Source: a virus. Taken from it: a DNA stretch of 27,811 nt. Both the position numbers and the translations under genes were made by a program. Positions 5,989 through 13,756 of this stretch are shown here, piece after piece (position 1 is the first letter of the stretch; every line of letters begins with the position of its first letter). The DNA lies in the IMG/VR virus record IMGVR_UViG_3300020472_000137, positions 1 to 27,811 of that record; one strand, given 5' to 3'. The notes beneath the pieces were generated by a model. It saw only the letters and a list, made by a program, of their open reading frames with translations, searched no databases and had not been told where the DNA came from.

Positions 5989-6654
5989 TTATCCAAAAGT
6001 AGAATCTGGTTCTAAAGCAATATAATACTTAAGATTATAAGTACTATTTTTAAATTCAGATAATAACTTTGAAGAAACCACAACATCATAAGAACCAGGA
6101 ATGATCTTGATATTTTCGACCTTAAAGTTAAAACTAAACTCTTTATCAGTTTCTCCTACATCAACAGAATAACTATTTGATGTATCATTCTTCTTATCTC
6201 TAACAACAAGTTTAACCACACCTGCTTCACCAACAACACAAAGATCTGGTAATTGATATACTGCTGCTGCTTTAAGCAACTTATCCAAAGCACTACTTTC
6301 CAATTCAAAATGAACATCCTCAGAAGGAAGTGTTATTTGCTTATCAGGTGGTGAAATAATAACCTGCGGATCTGCAAAGAAATATTTTACCTTTCTTCTA
6401 CCTTCACGGATTGTAAGATAAGATTCTTCAGAAAAATCCATCTCAGGATCTTGATGTAAACTCAATCCATTCAAGAACTGATTAAGATCATAGACTCCAA
6501 ATTGTCTAGGAAAATCTTCTTCAATCTCTGCCTCTGCTAAAATATTTTTAGCAACGGACATTGTACGAAGTTGTGTTCCTTCCTTTACTAGAATAGAATT
6601 ATTAATTCCAGCAAAGTTCTTAAGAACAGTTAAAGTCTTTTCAGAAAGTTTCAT
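5989..6654 (-). CDS. gp45: DNA polymerase sliding clamp gp45
   Basis: A 221-residue protein matching T4 gp45 (228 residues), the trimeric ring that tethers the DNA polymerase and, in T4, activates gp55-dependent late transcription. Visible features are the MKLSEKTLTVLKNFAGIN opening, the repeated beta-alpha-beta clamp pattern and the terminal YYIALEPDSTFG. The ATG at 6654 is preferred over a GTG six bases upstream because MKLS is the usual family start. It overlaps the DUF3310 gene by 14 nt. gp55 is also encoded in this window, so the clamp could couple replication to late promoters as in T4. Confidence 0.94.
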   Translation of the reverse strand: MKLSEKTLTVLKNFAGINNSILVKEGTQLRTMSVAKNILAEAEIEEDFPRQFGVYDLNQFLNGLSLHQDPEMDFSEESYLTIREGRRKVKYFFADPQVIISPPDKQITLPSEDVHFELESSALDKLLKAAAVYQLPDLCVVGEAGVVKLVVRDKKNDTSNSYSVDVGETDKEFSFNFKVENIKIIPGSYDVVVSSKLLSEFKNSTYNLKYYIALEPDSTFG

Positions 6655-7255
6655 AACCACGGGTAGTTGTTTCTTTTAATTGCCCACTGAAGTGATAAAG
6701 TAGGAGTGTATAGTGTAGTGCTTTTAGTATATCACGTTTTGCTTGTCCCTTCTTATCATAGCGACTTAGATACTTGATTGCATTAGAACGGCAGAAAGAT
6801 TCCGCATCGCCAACCGATTCGATAAGATCAAGTGTTTGGACGTTGTTTTCTTTGGAAGTATAGTGTCCACCATATGTCGTGGAGATATAATCCTGAAGAG
6901 CTTTAATAGATTCATCTTCTTTATATTTTCTAGTTGAGGAATCTTCTATTCCAGGTGTTGGATTTTCATCCATACCACCAAATGTAACTACATTATCATT
7001 TATATAATTAGGATAATTCGACATATCAATAGATATTTCGTCATAGTTAGTAGGATCAACAAAATACGCAGTAGTATCTGCTGATGCAGTTGTTAATCCT
7101 ATATGAATATCAGAAGAAAAATCAGTAATATATTCATCCGAAATTTCTATATTTGTTATAGGATCAAAGTCATCACTTTTTTGTGAGGTTGTTTTATCAT
7201 CACTCATCGTATCTTTTCCATAAAGTTCATCGTAAAGTAGTGCCCAAGCATTCAT
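6641..7255 (-). CDS. DUF3310-domain protein (phage nucleotide-kinase-like)
   Basis: A 204-residue protein in two parts. The N-terminal 110 residues are acidic and low in complexity. The C-terminal part, from about residue 130, fits the DUF3310 family: HYTSKENNVQTLDLIES, then SFCRSNAIKYLSRYDKKGQ, then DILKALHYTLLLY. DUF3310 occurs in many phages and includes the T7 gp1.7 nucleotide kinase, so a nucleotide-related role is possible. The start is uncertain. The promoter just upstream predicts transcription starting at about 7255, which would make this ATG leaderless; an internal ATG at 7207 with GGA upstream would give 188 residues. Confidence 0.78.
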   Translation of the reverse strand: MNAWALLYDELYGKDTMSDDKTTSQKSDDFDPITNIEISDEYITDFSSDIHIGLTTASADTTAYFVDPTNYDEISIDMSNYPNYINDNVVTFGGMDENPTPGIEDSSTRKYKEDESIKALQDYISTTYGGHYTSKENNVQTLDLIESVGDAESFCRSNAIKYLSRYDKKGQAKRDILKALHYTLLLYHFSGQLKETTTRGYETF

Positions 7256-7261
7256 AATGGT

Positions 7262-7290
7262 ATTATATCAAGTGTTTGGAATTTAGTCAA
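7262..7290 (-). promoter_or_regulatory. Sigma70-type promoter for the DUF3310-gp45 unit
   Basis: TTGACT (7290-7285) and TATAAT (7267-7262) are separated by 17 bp on the minus strand. The -35 box overlaps the last codons of the oxygenase gene before it. It probably drives the clamp and clamp-loader genes in the early or middle phase by host RNA polymerase. Confidence 0.8.
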
Positions 7291-7880
7291 GAGATAAAAC
7301 CATGATAATCTAAATTTCCAACTAAAGCAATTCTTTCCTCACTTCCATTATCCTCTGCATTAACTCCATGAGTTGAATGTGCAGAAAACATAGTAAGATA
7401 ACCTTCTCTTGCTGGAATTTCTTCCCCATTAACATTTAAAGGAGCTGAATTTTCATCAGCTTTAGAATAATAACTAAAACTAATTGAAGAAGGAAAATGA
7501 TTATGAGGACTAACACCTTGCTGACCATTATAAACAATACCCCAACATTCTTCTAAATGAAAACCTTCTGGATTCCATCTTCCTGTATTAAGAGTATGAT
7601 TTAAAATTTTATCATACTTATCATCATCAATCGTTGAATCTAAAGCAGATGTAATTGCAACTCTTGGAGTAATACTTAAAACTAATCTTAAAATTTTTGT
7701 TACTGCCTCATTATTAAAGGTGTGAAGATTAAATGGTGTAATAGATGCAGCACGTTCACTATCCATATTAAATTCCCTAACCTTTTTAGAAAGATTTGAT
7801 TTTATAAAAGAATTAATAAGAGGATTTAACTCTCGAATATCAATTCCAAAATCAGCAACATTAATTTGAGTAATTATCAT
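7287..7880 (-). CDS. 2OG-Fe(II) oxygenase-like protein, HxH type
   Basis: A 197-residue protein with a dioxygenase core in its second half. It shows SPHNHFPSSISFSYY with His126/His128, GYLTMFSAHSTHGV with distal His171 near residues 160-173, and ERIALVGNLDY with Arg183. The usual FPS before the distal histidine is replaced by FSA. The N-terminal 100 residues are not recognised. It overlaps the previous oxygenase gene by 4 nt (ATGA), so the two are probably co-translated. The substrate is unknown. Confidence 0.75.
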   Translation of the reverse strand: MIITQINVADFGIDIRELNPLINSFIKSNLSKKVREFNMDSERAASITPFNLHTFNNEAVTKILRLVLSITPRVAITSALDSTIDDDKYDKILNHTLNTGRWNPEGFHLEECWGIVYNGQQGVSPHNHFPSSISFSYYSKADENSAPLNVNGEEIPAREGYLTMFSAHSTHGVNAEDNGSEERIALVGNLDYHGFIS

Positions 7881-8548
7881 GAAGAAATAGGATAATTTGA
7901 AAAATAATTTATTTCTGCTGACACATCATTAATAGTTAATTCATGAACATTAAATGAAATTGTTATTCGTTCAGCATCACTTTTAAATGGATAAACAGCA
8001 TGCCAAAGATCTGAAGGAAACAAATACATATAACCACTCTTAGGGCGAACAAGAATATGCTGATTACCAAAAATAAATTCTAAACAACCACAAGCTTTTG
8101 CTGTATAATCACTAGTTTCTCTTTCATTTTCTATTTTATCAGGAATATCAACAAAAACTACAGCACTAAGTCTTCCAGAATGATTATGTATTGGATTAAA
8201 TTCACCATTTTTTTGATAGTTAATCCAAGGACCTTCTCCTAAATTATAGGTTACTTTTGCTTCATTAATATTAAAAGGTACTTCTTCAATAAGACAACAA
8301 TTCTTAATACTATTATGTCGACTATGCTTTTCATGTAGATAATTTAAAATATGTTCATTAAGAAAACCAACAAACTTATCTGGATCATATGGTGATAATC
8401 TTTGTTCATCTATATTACCAACCAAATATTCTTTAGCAGATAATGAAGTTCGATGATCATCAACACCTTCAAGAAGGAAATCGTGAAATTTCCCTCTTAT
8501 ATCTGCCTTATAAATCAAAGGTCCAAATGGTGTGCAAACACTATGCAT
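7877..8548 (-). CDS. 2OG-Fe(II) oxygenase-like protein, HxH type
   Basis: A 223-residue protein. The core reads NPIHNHSGRLSAVVFVDIP with His121/His123, then CLEFIFG, then SGYMYLFPSDLWHAVYPF with distal His183, then ERITISFNVHEL with Arg194. This matches the phage oxygenase family in which an FPSxLxH segment carries the distal histidine. It overlaps the cobS-like gene by 8 nt and the next oxygenase by ATGA, so an ATPase and two oxygenases form one translational chain. The substrate is unknown. Confidence 0.8.
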   Translation of the reverse strand: MHSVCTPFGPLIYKADIRGKFHDFLLEGVDDHRTSLSAKEYLVGNIDEQRLSPYDPDKFVGFLNEHILNYLHEKHSRHNSIKNCCLIEEVPFNINEAKVTYNLGEGPWINYQKNGEFNPIHNHSGRLSAVVFVDIPDKIENERETSDYTAKACGCLEFIFGNQHILVRPKSGYMYLFPSDLWHAVYPFKSDAERITISFNVHELTINDVSAEINYFSNYPISS

Positions 8549-9641
8549 TTATATCCTCATTAGGTAATTCAAAATCAGCATCTACCTTGTCATACAACTC
8601 AAGGAATGCTTGCTTTGTTTCATCATCGAAACGATTGATGCAAACTTTAATTGCCTTTGCCTTATCATTAAAGATACCAAAAGCACGAACAATGTGAACT
8701 AATCTACGAGTACTGATAATCTCATCGATACCACCATCATAGAATGTTTTGCGAATAATGTCACCCCAATCTACAAGTCTTGCAAGAAAATCAGTATCAG
8801 TAATACCTAATTTAGAAGAAACTCCACTAAGAATCTTCTTCTCTACAGAAGGTGCTGGATAGTCTTGCTCAAAAGTTACAGGGAATCTTTCAAGGAATGC
8901 TTCATTAAGAACATTAGTTCCTATGAATCTACCATCATCGGAACCTTTCCCCTTTGTGTTAGCAGTTGCAATAACATTGAATCCTACCGAAGGTCTGACA
9001 AACCTACCGATTTTTTTGAGGAACACGCCTTTGCCTTCAAGTATGGGTTGGAGGCATAAGATTTTGTTACTAGCCAAGTCAACCTCATCGAGTAACAAGA
9101 TTGCTCCTCGTTCAAGTGCTTCAATGACAGGTCCGTTATGCCAAACTGTTGCCCCATCAACAAGGCGAAACCCACCCAAAAGATCGTCTTCATCAGTTTC
9201 AATAGTAATGTTTACACGAATAAGTTCTCTCTTTAATTGAGCACAAGCTTGCTCTACACCAAATGTTTTACCATTACCTGAGAGTCCAGTAATAAATGTT
9301 GGATAAAATTGCTTTGATTTTATTATATTCTTAACATCATTAAATGAACCAAACTTAACAAAAGTATCATCTGTTTCAGGAACAAGATCTTGTTCTACAC
9401 GAGAAGTAACTGCAGGTGCAGCAAATGCTTTTTCTATCTTCTCAACTTCTTGAATTGTAACTTCAAGATTCCACTTACCTTTTGCTACATTATACTTCTT
9501 TAATTTCTTAGTAACTGTTTGGTAGGAAATATCATTAACTGCACAAAATCCACGGATATCAGCAGCAGTGAATTCTGTTCCATATGATCCTCTTAGTCCA
9601 TCAACTATTTGATCTTCTGTCATTTTAATTTCAAATGCCAT
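8541..9641 (-). CDS. cobS: CobS-like AAA+ ATPase (MoxR/cobaltochelatase family)
   Basis: A 366-residue AAA+ ATPase. Walker A is GLSGNGKT (residues 119-126) and Walker B is ILLLDEVD (181-188); FNVIATANTKGKG carries sensor 1. The first 80 residues form a small helical domain. In aerobic cobalamin synthesis CobS works with CobT and CobN to insert cobalt. Marine T4-like phages commonly carry cobS, often without the other subunits. Here a large VWA-domain protein lies upstream at 10819-13002, so a MoxR/VWA-type remodelling pair is as likely as a metal chelatase. A -10 element and a terminator lie just upstream, so it starts a new transcription unit. Confidence 0.88.
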   Translation of the reverse strand: MAFEIKMTEDQIVDGLRGSYGTEFTAADIRGFCAVNDISYQTVTKKLKKYNVAKGKWNLEVTIQEVEKIEKAFAAPAVTSRVEQDLVPETDDTFVKFGSFNDVKNIIKSKQFYPTFITGLSGNGKTFGVEQACAQLKRELIRVNITIETDEDDLLGGFRLVDGATVWHNGPVIEALERGAILLLDEVDLASNKILCLQPILEGKGVFLKKIGRFVRPSVGFNVIATANTKGKGSDDGRFIGTNVLNEAFLERFPVTFEQDYPAPSVEKKILSGVSSKLGITDTDFLARLVDWGDIIRKTFYDGGIDEIISTRRLVHIVRAFGIFNDKAKAIKVCINRFDDETKQAFLELYDKVDADFELPNEDINA

Positions 9642-9668
9642 AATGTAGTGCTTTATTTAGTTGAACAT

Positions 9669-9674
9669 ATTATA
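9669..9674 (-). promoter_or_regulatory. Candidate -10 promoter element for cobS
   Basis: A perfect TATAAT lies 27 nt before the cobS ATG and 4 nt after the T-run of the upstream terminator. No -35 box is visible; the terminator stem occupies that place. Promoters lacking a clear -35 are usual in Prochlorococcus. Confidence 0.5.
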
Positions 9675-9678
9675 AGAC

Positions 9679-9702
9679 AAAAAAAGGGGTCTTACGACCC
9701 CT
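9679..9702 (-). terminator. Intrinsic terminator after the 126-residue late gene
   Basis: A perfect 7-bp stem AGGGGTC/GACCCCT with a GTAA tetraloop is followed by a T-run on the minus strand. It lies 25 nt beyond the stop codon of the 126-residue gene and separates the late unit from cobS. Confidence 0.9.
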
Positions 9703-9726
9703 AATGTACCACTTTATTAACTGGTA

Positions 9727-10107
9727 CTAACTATCCATATTAGCAATATATTCTTCTAATTGCTCTACAAGTTTTGGTTGAGATAATCTTCTATCCAATT
9801 CAATACCAACACTTCTACCAATTTCTTCTAACTTAATTTTTGAAAGATACTTTAACTCTGGTAGATCAACAGGTGGAGAAGAAATTGTGTCTGCTACTTC
9901 TTCTTCAGGTCTAGGTGGTTCCTGACCATTAGCTACTGGCATTTGATCCAATGGATTCTCAAATGCAGGATGAGTAGGAAGTACATCTACAGGAGCTTCT
10001 ACTACTGGTTCTGGGGGAGCAGGGGGAGCAGGGGGAGCAGTAGTTTCAACAACTCCTGTCTCATGTGTTGTTGTAGCCAAACCAGCCAATTCAGAAAACT
10101 TACTCAT
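9727..10107 (-). CDS. Proline-rich small protein with SAP/HeH-like C-terminus, 126 residues
   Basis: The N-terminal part is a flexible linker rich in A, P, E and V (APPAPPAPPEPVVEAP near residues 24-40). The C-terminal 40 residues (LKYLSKIKLEEIGRSVGIEL, then DRRLSQPKLVEQLEEYI) have the helix-extended turn-helix pattern of SAP, HeH or Rho-N type nucleic acid-binding units. It is the second gene of a unit that starts with an exact late promoter at 10287-10294 and ends in a strong terminator, so it is probably made late. A virion or DNA-packaging accessory role is an inference. AGAGGA lies 14 nt before the ATG as a possible ribosome-binding site. Confidence 0.8.
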   Translation of the reverse strand: MSKFSELAGLATTTHETGVVETTAPPAPPAPPEPVVEAPVDVLPTHPAFENPLDQMPVANGQEPPRPEEEVADTISSPPVDLPELKYLSKIKLEEIGRSVGIELDRRLSQPKLVEQLEEYIANMDS

Positions 10108-10135
10108 AACTTTACTTAATTCCTCTAGTTATTTA

Positions 10136-10264
10136 TTATTCAGAAGTCTCAGCTTTAGGAGGTTCTTCTGTATTTGTTTCTGGTGCAGATTCTTCCTTTG
10201 GTGCATGAACCTTAGCATATGCAGCCAATAACCCTTCTGCGTCTTTAGGTGTAATTCTAGGCAT
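10136..10264 (-). CDS. Small late protein, 42 residues
   Basis: Not recognised. The protein begins PRITPKDAEGLLAAYAKVHA, a short helical segment, and ends in an acidic, proline-rich tail (KEESAPETNTEEPPKAETSE). The ATG lies 22 nt after an exact TATAAATA late promoter, and the next gene follows 28 nt after the stop. The two genes share a P/E-rich composition. The late promoter suggests a virion or assembly-linked product. Confidence 0.7.
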   Translation of the reverse strand: MPRITPKDAEGLLAAYAKVHAPKEESAPETNTEEPPKAETSE

Positions 10265-10286
10265 AGTAAAAATTGTAAGGTATTTT

Positions 10287-10294
10287 TATTTATA
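10287..10294 (-). promoter_or_regulatory. T4-type late promoter (TATAAATA)
   Basis: An exact TATAAATA overlaps the stop codon of the gene at 10290-10811 and lies 22 nt before the 42-residue gene. This is the octamer recognised by the T4 late sigma factor gp55, whose homologue is encoded at 18637-19116. Confidence 0.75.
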
Positions 10295-10811
10295 TAACCC
10301 AATTTGGTTGTCTGGATGGGTCACGAAGATAATTAGATGCAACCCAAGGTTTGCTCCTAATGTAATTTTTGTAAGCAGTAAAAGTGTCAATGCTTGTGTC
10401 ATGTTTATATTCATCAGGCATTGCCCTAGTAAATGGTGTCAACTTTGATGTATGAATTGCATCAAGTGGAAAGAGTTTATCTGCATATGCAAGAGTATGT
10501 AAACAAGAATGTATTTTTGCATATCTATTAGAATACTCTTCACACAATGCTAAACCATGTTTAATTAACCATCGTGCATTTGCTACTGTCTCGTTTGCCC
10601 ATACAGTACAAGGATGATTACGAAAAGCACCCTTGTCAGTTGCATATGGTGTGCCATCTTTCTTAGGTAATTTACCATATCCACGACCCCACTTTTCTGA
10701 TGCTACAATAGAAAGCATTTGACATGTTTCTAATGGCATCTTGACTACATGCTTATCAGGTAGAACTTGAGCAGATTTATAAGGTGATGGATCAGTTACA
10801 AAAATATTCAT
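10290..10811 (-). CDS. Conserved phage protein of the DKHVVKM family
   Basis: A 173-residue protein that opens MNIFVTDPSPYKSAQ and continues DKHVVKMPLETCQMLS (about residues 19-34), HPCTVWA (66-72) and ANARWLIKHGLALCEEY. These blocks mark a widespread phage and bacterial family that I recognise by its opening pattern but whose biochemistry I cannot state. Some records carry a pyrimidine-dimer glycosylase label, which I cannot confirm because the protein does not resemble T4 DenV. Conserved D, H, K, W and R residues suggest an enzyme or nucleic acid-binding protein. It starts 7 nt after the VWA gene, so the two are probably co-transcribed. Confidence 0.75.
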   Translation of the reverse strand: MNIFVTDPSPYKSAQVLPDKHVVKMPLETCQMLSIVASEKWGRGYGKLPKKDGTPYATDKGAFRNHPCTVWANETVANARWLIKHGLALCEEYSNRYAKIHSCLHTLAYADKLFPLDAIHTSKLTPFTRAMPDEYKHDTSIDTFTAYKNYIRSKPWVASNYLRDPSRQPNWVI

Positions 10812-10818
10812 ATTTTTA

Positions 10819-13002
10819 TTATACCACCAAATCTACAAATTCTCCAAGAATCTTTTTATTCATCTTTTTACCCTTTAAACTCTTAAAGAATGCTCTTTTA
10901 ATTTGTGCTTTTGTAGCATCACTCTCAACTTCAAACTCATCATCAATTGATAAAGCAGCTGCTGATAATCCAAAATAACTATCATATCCAGAACATTGAA
11001 TACTGAATGACTTACTTTTTTTCCAATCCTTTGTTGCTCTTTCAAACTCCTTTCCAGAATATCCACAATACTGGCGAATAAAATAATTACCATCTCTAGG
11101 AGATAATAAACGAATACCAACAAAATTCATATCAGTAAATTTATCCTTTAGATTTCTTATTAAAATTGAAGTACTTTCTCTCCAATTATCAGTAAATTTA
11201 TAAACATTACCAGTTGTTCTATCCCTCAAAAAAGTATTCCATCCAACGTAATTAGTTCCTAAAAAAGGATCTTCTTCCCAAGGTCTTTGCACTTCTCTGT
11301 GATAACGTATTGGATTTGCTTCACCATCAGTAAGAATTACACACTGAACTTTTTGTAATTGATATTTCTTTTTAAATTGAGGAAGAATCTTATGTAAACA
11401 AACAAGTGTTTCATTTAAAGGTGTTCCTGAAAGATTCATTCCTAATGGAACACCATACTGAGTCCAGTTATTTCTATTAAAGGTTTTAGCACATCTGAAA
11501 ATATTAAGCATTTGCTTTTCTAATTCTTTTCCATTTACATCACTAGTAAATAAATTCATTAAACTGAAATTATGCTCTAATGCTGCTACTCCTGATTTTG
11601 CCACATAAGATGAATGGCAATTTGGTTTACCTTCTTCATCACAATTTGGGAAATTTAAAGTAAAAGCATATACTTCAAATGGAATAGAAACTTTTCTACA
11701 AAACCAAATTAAATTGTAAAGTTGTTTAATAGTATCTTCCATTACATCTGCCATCGATCCAGACCAATCAAGAATAAACACTAACCCATGATTTTTTCCA
11801 TCAGGAACTACATTTATCTTTTTGAAAAGATCTTCATTAAAATTATAAGTATGAAGTTTTGATGTATTAAGAATACCTGTTTTTGCTACTGTAGAACGAG
11901 CATATGAATCAGCAGCTTTCTTACACTCAAATTCTTTAACCAAATAACTTACTTCTTTCTGTGCTGATTTTTTAAATTTAGCATATTGAAGATCAACTTC
12001 AGAGAATACTGTTAGATTTTCTAATTCTTCTTCAGTTACATCATACCTATATGGTTTTTTATCTTTATAATCTTCCCAATTTCTATGACATAAATGATGA
12101 ATTAATTCATTAGAAATAATTATTTTATCTAAATTTATCTCAGGAAGTTCTACATAATGATTTTCAGTACTATTATTATCAACCAAATCTTTAACAGCAT
12201 TATTAAAAGATTCTACTGTTTCAACATCTGGTTCAAGATTCTCAAGTTGTTCTTGCAATTCTTCTATAGTTGGTTGAACTTGAGATGATGATTGTGTAGT
12301 TTGATACTCTACATCAATTTTATTTCCATCTTCACCATCATCCTCTTCATCATACTCACTATCATCTTCACCTAAATCTGGACGACCAGATCCTTTTATA
12401 TCTACACCAATACTCTCTGCAGATTCTGCTTCTGCAATCTGTTCTTTAAGATCATCTTCCATTTGATCCTGACAATAAGAATAAAGAACTTTAGCAGCAT
12501 TTACAGCATCATCAAAAGACTCTGAATTTCTAACTAAATCGACAATCTCCTTTTCAGAAACTGAAAAAGATATATCAACGAATGAACCAATCTTAAAGTA
12601 TAAATTAATCCTATCAGCAAGATTAAAGTCAGCAATATTTTTATCAACAACATCAAAGAAATCATCATCACTCAACTCATGATAACCGTTATAGAAAGTT
12701 TTTGCAATACCCCCATATCTACGCCTCATTAATTTTTCAATTCTTACATCTTCTGTAATGTTTATAAAAGTATGAGGAACATCTTTAGGTGGTTCTACAT
12801 CAGGGGTATAAAGGGCGTGTCCAACCTCATGAGAAACTAAAGCATCATAAACATTATTACTTGCCTTTTCCCACATAGGAAGTGTTAAAACCCTTGTATG
12901 TACATTAAATTCAGCAGTTTCTACTTTCTTATGCTCAACTATAAGATCTTCAGTAGCAAGAAGTTTAGCAAGTTGTGATTTAATTTCGTGGCAAACAGGC
13001 AT
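10819..13002 (-). CDS. VWA-domain protein with metallopeptidase-like HEVGH motif (CobT-like)
   Basis: A 727-residue protein in three parts. The N-terminal region has HEVGHALYTP (HEVGH at residues 58-62) and the downstream NITEDVRIE (81-89), a pair that resembles a zinc peptidase site with a third Glu ligand. A very acidic linker follows (about 181-265, including ten or more D/E between 211 and 226). The C-terminal half is a von Willebrand A domain with the metal-binding DWSGSM (412-417) and VILTDGEAN. This layout resembles CobT-like or MoxR-partner VWA proteins. The CobS-like ATPase lies downstream at 8541-9641. Together they may form a chelatase or a protein-remodelling pair. AAGGAA precedes the ATG. 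Confidence 0.82.
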   Translation of the reverse strand: MPVCHEIKSQLAKLLATEDLIVEHKKVETAEFNVHTRVLTLPMWEKASNNVYDALVSHEVGHALYTPDVEPPKDVPHTFINITEDVRIEKLMRRRYGGIAKTFYNGYHELSDDDFFDVVDKNIADFNLADRINLYFKIGSFVDISFSVSEKEIVDLVRNSESFDDAVNAAKVLYSYCQDQMEDDLKEQIAEAESAESIGVDIKGSGRPDLGEDDSEYDEEDDGEDGNKIDVEYQTTQSSSQVQPTIEELQEQLENLEPDVETVESFNNAVKDLVDNNSTENHYVELPEINLDKIIISNELIHHLCHRNWEDYKDKKPYRYDVTEEELENLTVFSEVDLQYAKFKKSAQKEVSYLVKEFECKKAADSYARSTVAKTGILNTSKLHTYNFNEDLFKKINVVPDGKNHGLVFILDWSGSMADVMEDTIKQLYNLIWFCRKVSIPFEVYAFTLNFPNCDEEGKPNCHSSYVAKSGVAALEHNFSLMNLFTSDVNGKELEKQMLNIFRCAKTFNRNNWTQYGVPLGMNLSGTPLNETLVCLHKILPQFKKKYQLQKVQCVILTDGEANPIRYHREVQRPWEEDPFLGTNYVGWNTFLRDRTTGNVYKFTDNWRESTSILIRNLKDKFTDMNFVGIRLLSPRDGNYFIRQYCGYSGKEFERATKDWKKSKSFSIQCSGYDSYFGLSAAALSIDDEFEVESDATKAQIKRAFFKSLKGKKMNKKILGEFVDLVV

Positions 13003-13025
13003 AGTTAATTCCTTTTGATGTACCT

Positions 13026-13031
13026 ATTATA
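13026..13031 (-). promoter_or_regulatory. Candidate -10 promoter element for the VWA gene
   Basis: A perfect TATAAT lies 23 nt before the VWA gene ATG and 6 nt after the stem of the hairpin at 13038-13058. There is no clear -35 box. The arrangement repeats that at 9669 and 635. Confidence 0.5.
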
Positions 13032-13037
13032 CGAAGA

Positions 13038-13058
13038 AACCCTCCGCTTGGGAGGGTT
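13038..13058 (-). terminator. Terminator-like hairpin before the VWA gene
   Basis: A perfect 8-bp stem AACCCTCC/GGAGGGTT with a 5-nt loop lies 14 nt beyond the stop of the preceding gene. The tail on the minus strand is only TCTTC, so it may be a weak terminator or a processing site. Confidence 0.65.
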
Positions 13059-13072
13059 GAGTAGACACTTTA

Positions 13073-13756
13073 TCAACTGTCTACGTCTTTCTCTAAGAAA
13101 AATACTTGATTACACCTATAATTTTCCCAATGTACTTGTGGATAAGAGAACAGAGGTATATCTCTAAAGAATCTATCATTAACAATATTCATACTATGAG
13201 GGAACTTAGAACCATCAAAAAGGACTAATGAATTATATTTGGATTTAAAAGTTTTTAAAACAGAATAGAGTTCTTTTGGTCTCCAAGACAAATAATGTTC
13301 TGGTGCAGATAATCTATATTTCCATTCTGGATTCTTACAAACTTCTGGATCAAAAAGATTAGTTCCAGAATCTTCCTCATTTTTATTAAAGTAGACTATA
13401 CCATTCCAACCAAGATCTAAATGAGGCCACCAAAAACAGTTTTTATAATCATTAAAATCATTCTTAGAGAATCTAGACATGTTAGTATAAATGATAGATT
13501 CATAACCCACTCCACACAAATTACCTAAAAACTCATAAATATCCTCCAATCTATCGTCTTTTAATATCAATCTCCTCTCATTAAAATACAAACTATTATA
13601 TGATGGACTTTCTTTAATTTTCCATAAAGGAACTTCTCGGTTAAAAAGATAATCAGCAACTTCTTCAGGATTTTTATAAAAATTATCTATAATATAAATC
13701 TTTGTTCCTAATAAAAATTCCTCATTTACTTCAAGATTCTTATTTAATTCAAACAT
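13073..13756 (-). CDS. 2OG-oxygenase-like protein (DUF6445-like), HxD type
   Basis: A 227-residue protein whose core reads WWPHLDLGWNGIVYFN (His112, Asp114), GTNLF, then LVLFDGSKFPHSMN (distal His187) and RCNQVFFLEK (Arg214). The HxD...H...R order fits an Fe(II)/2-oxoglutarate enzyme, and the WNGIVYFN and RCNQVFFL blocks recall the DUF6445 family. The N-terminal part contains YIIDNFYKNPEEVADYL, a common opening of such hydroxylase-like proteins. It overlaps a small ORF by 13 nt at its start, and a hairpin with GAGG lies just before its ATG. The substrate is unknown. Confidence 0.75.
   Translation of the reverse strand: MFELNKNLEVNEEFLLGTKIYIIDNFYKNPEEVADYLFNREVPLWKIKESPSYNSLYFNERRLILKDDRLEDIYEFLGNLCGVGYESIIYTNMSRFSKNDFNDYKNCFWWPHLDLGWNGIVYFNKNEEDSGTNLFDPEVCKNPEWKYRLSAPEHYLSWRPKELYSVLKTFKSKYNSLVLFDGSKFPHSMNIVNDRFFRDIPLFSYPQVHWENYRCNQVFFLEKDVDS

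Noticed and set aside
10130-10137. AATAAATA before the 126-residue gene, a near match to the late promoter
   Set aside because: It differs from TATAAATA in the first base, and an exact late promoter lies one gene upstream.
10875-11123. Minus-strand reading frame of 82 residues inside the VWA gene
   Set aside because: Out-of-frame shadow with no separate start signal; the VWA frame is continuous across it.
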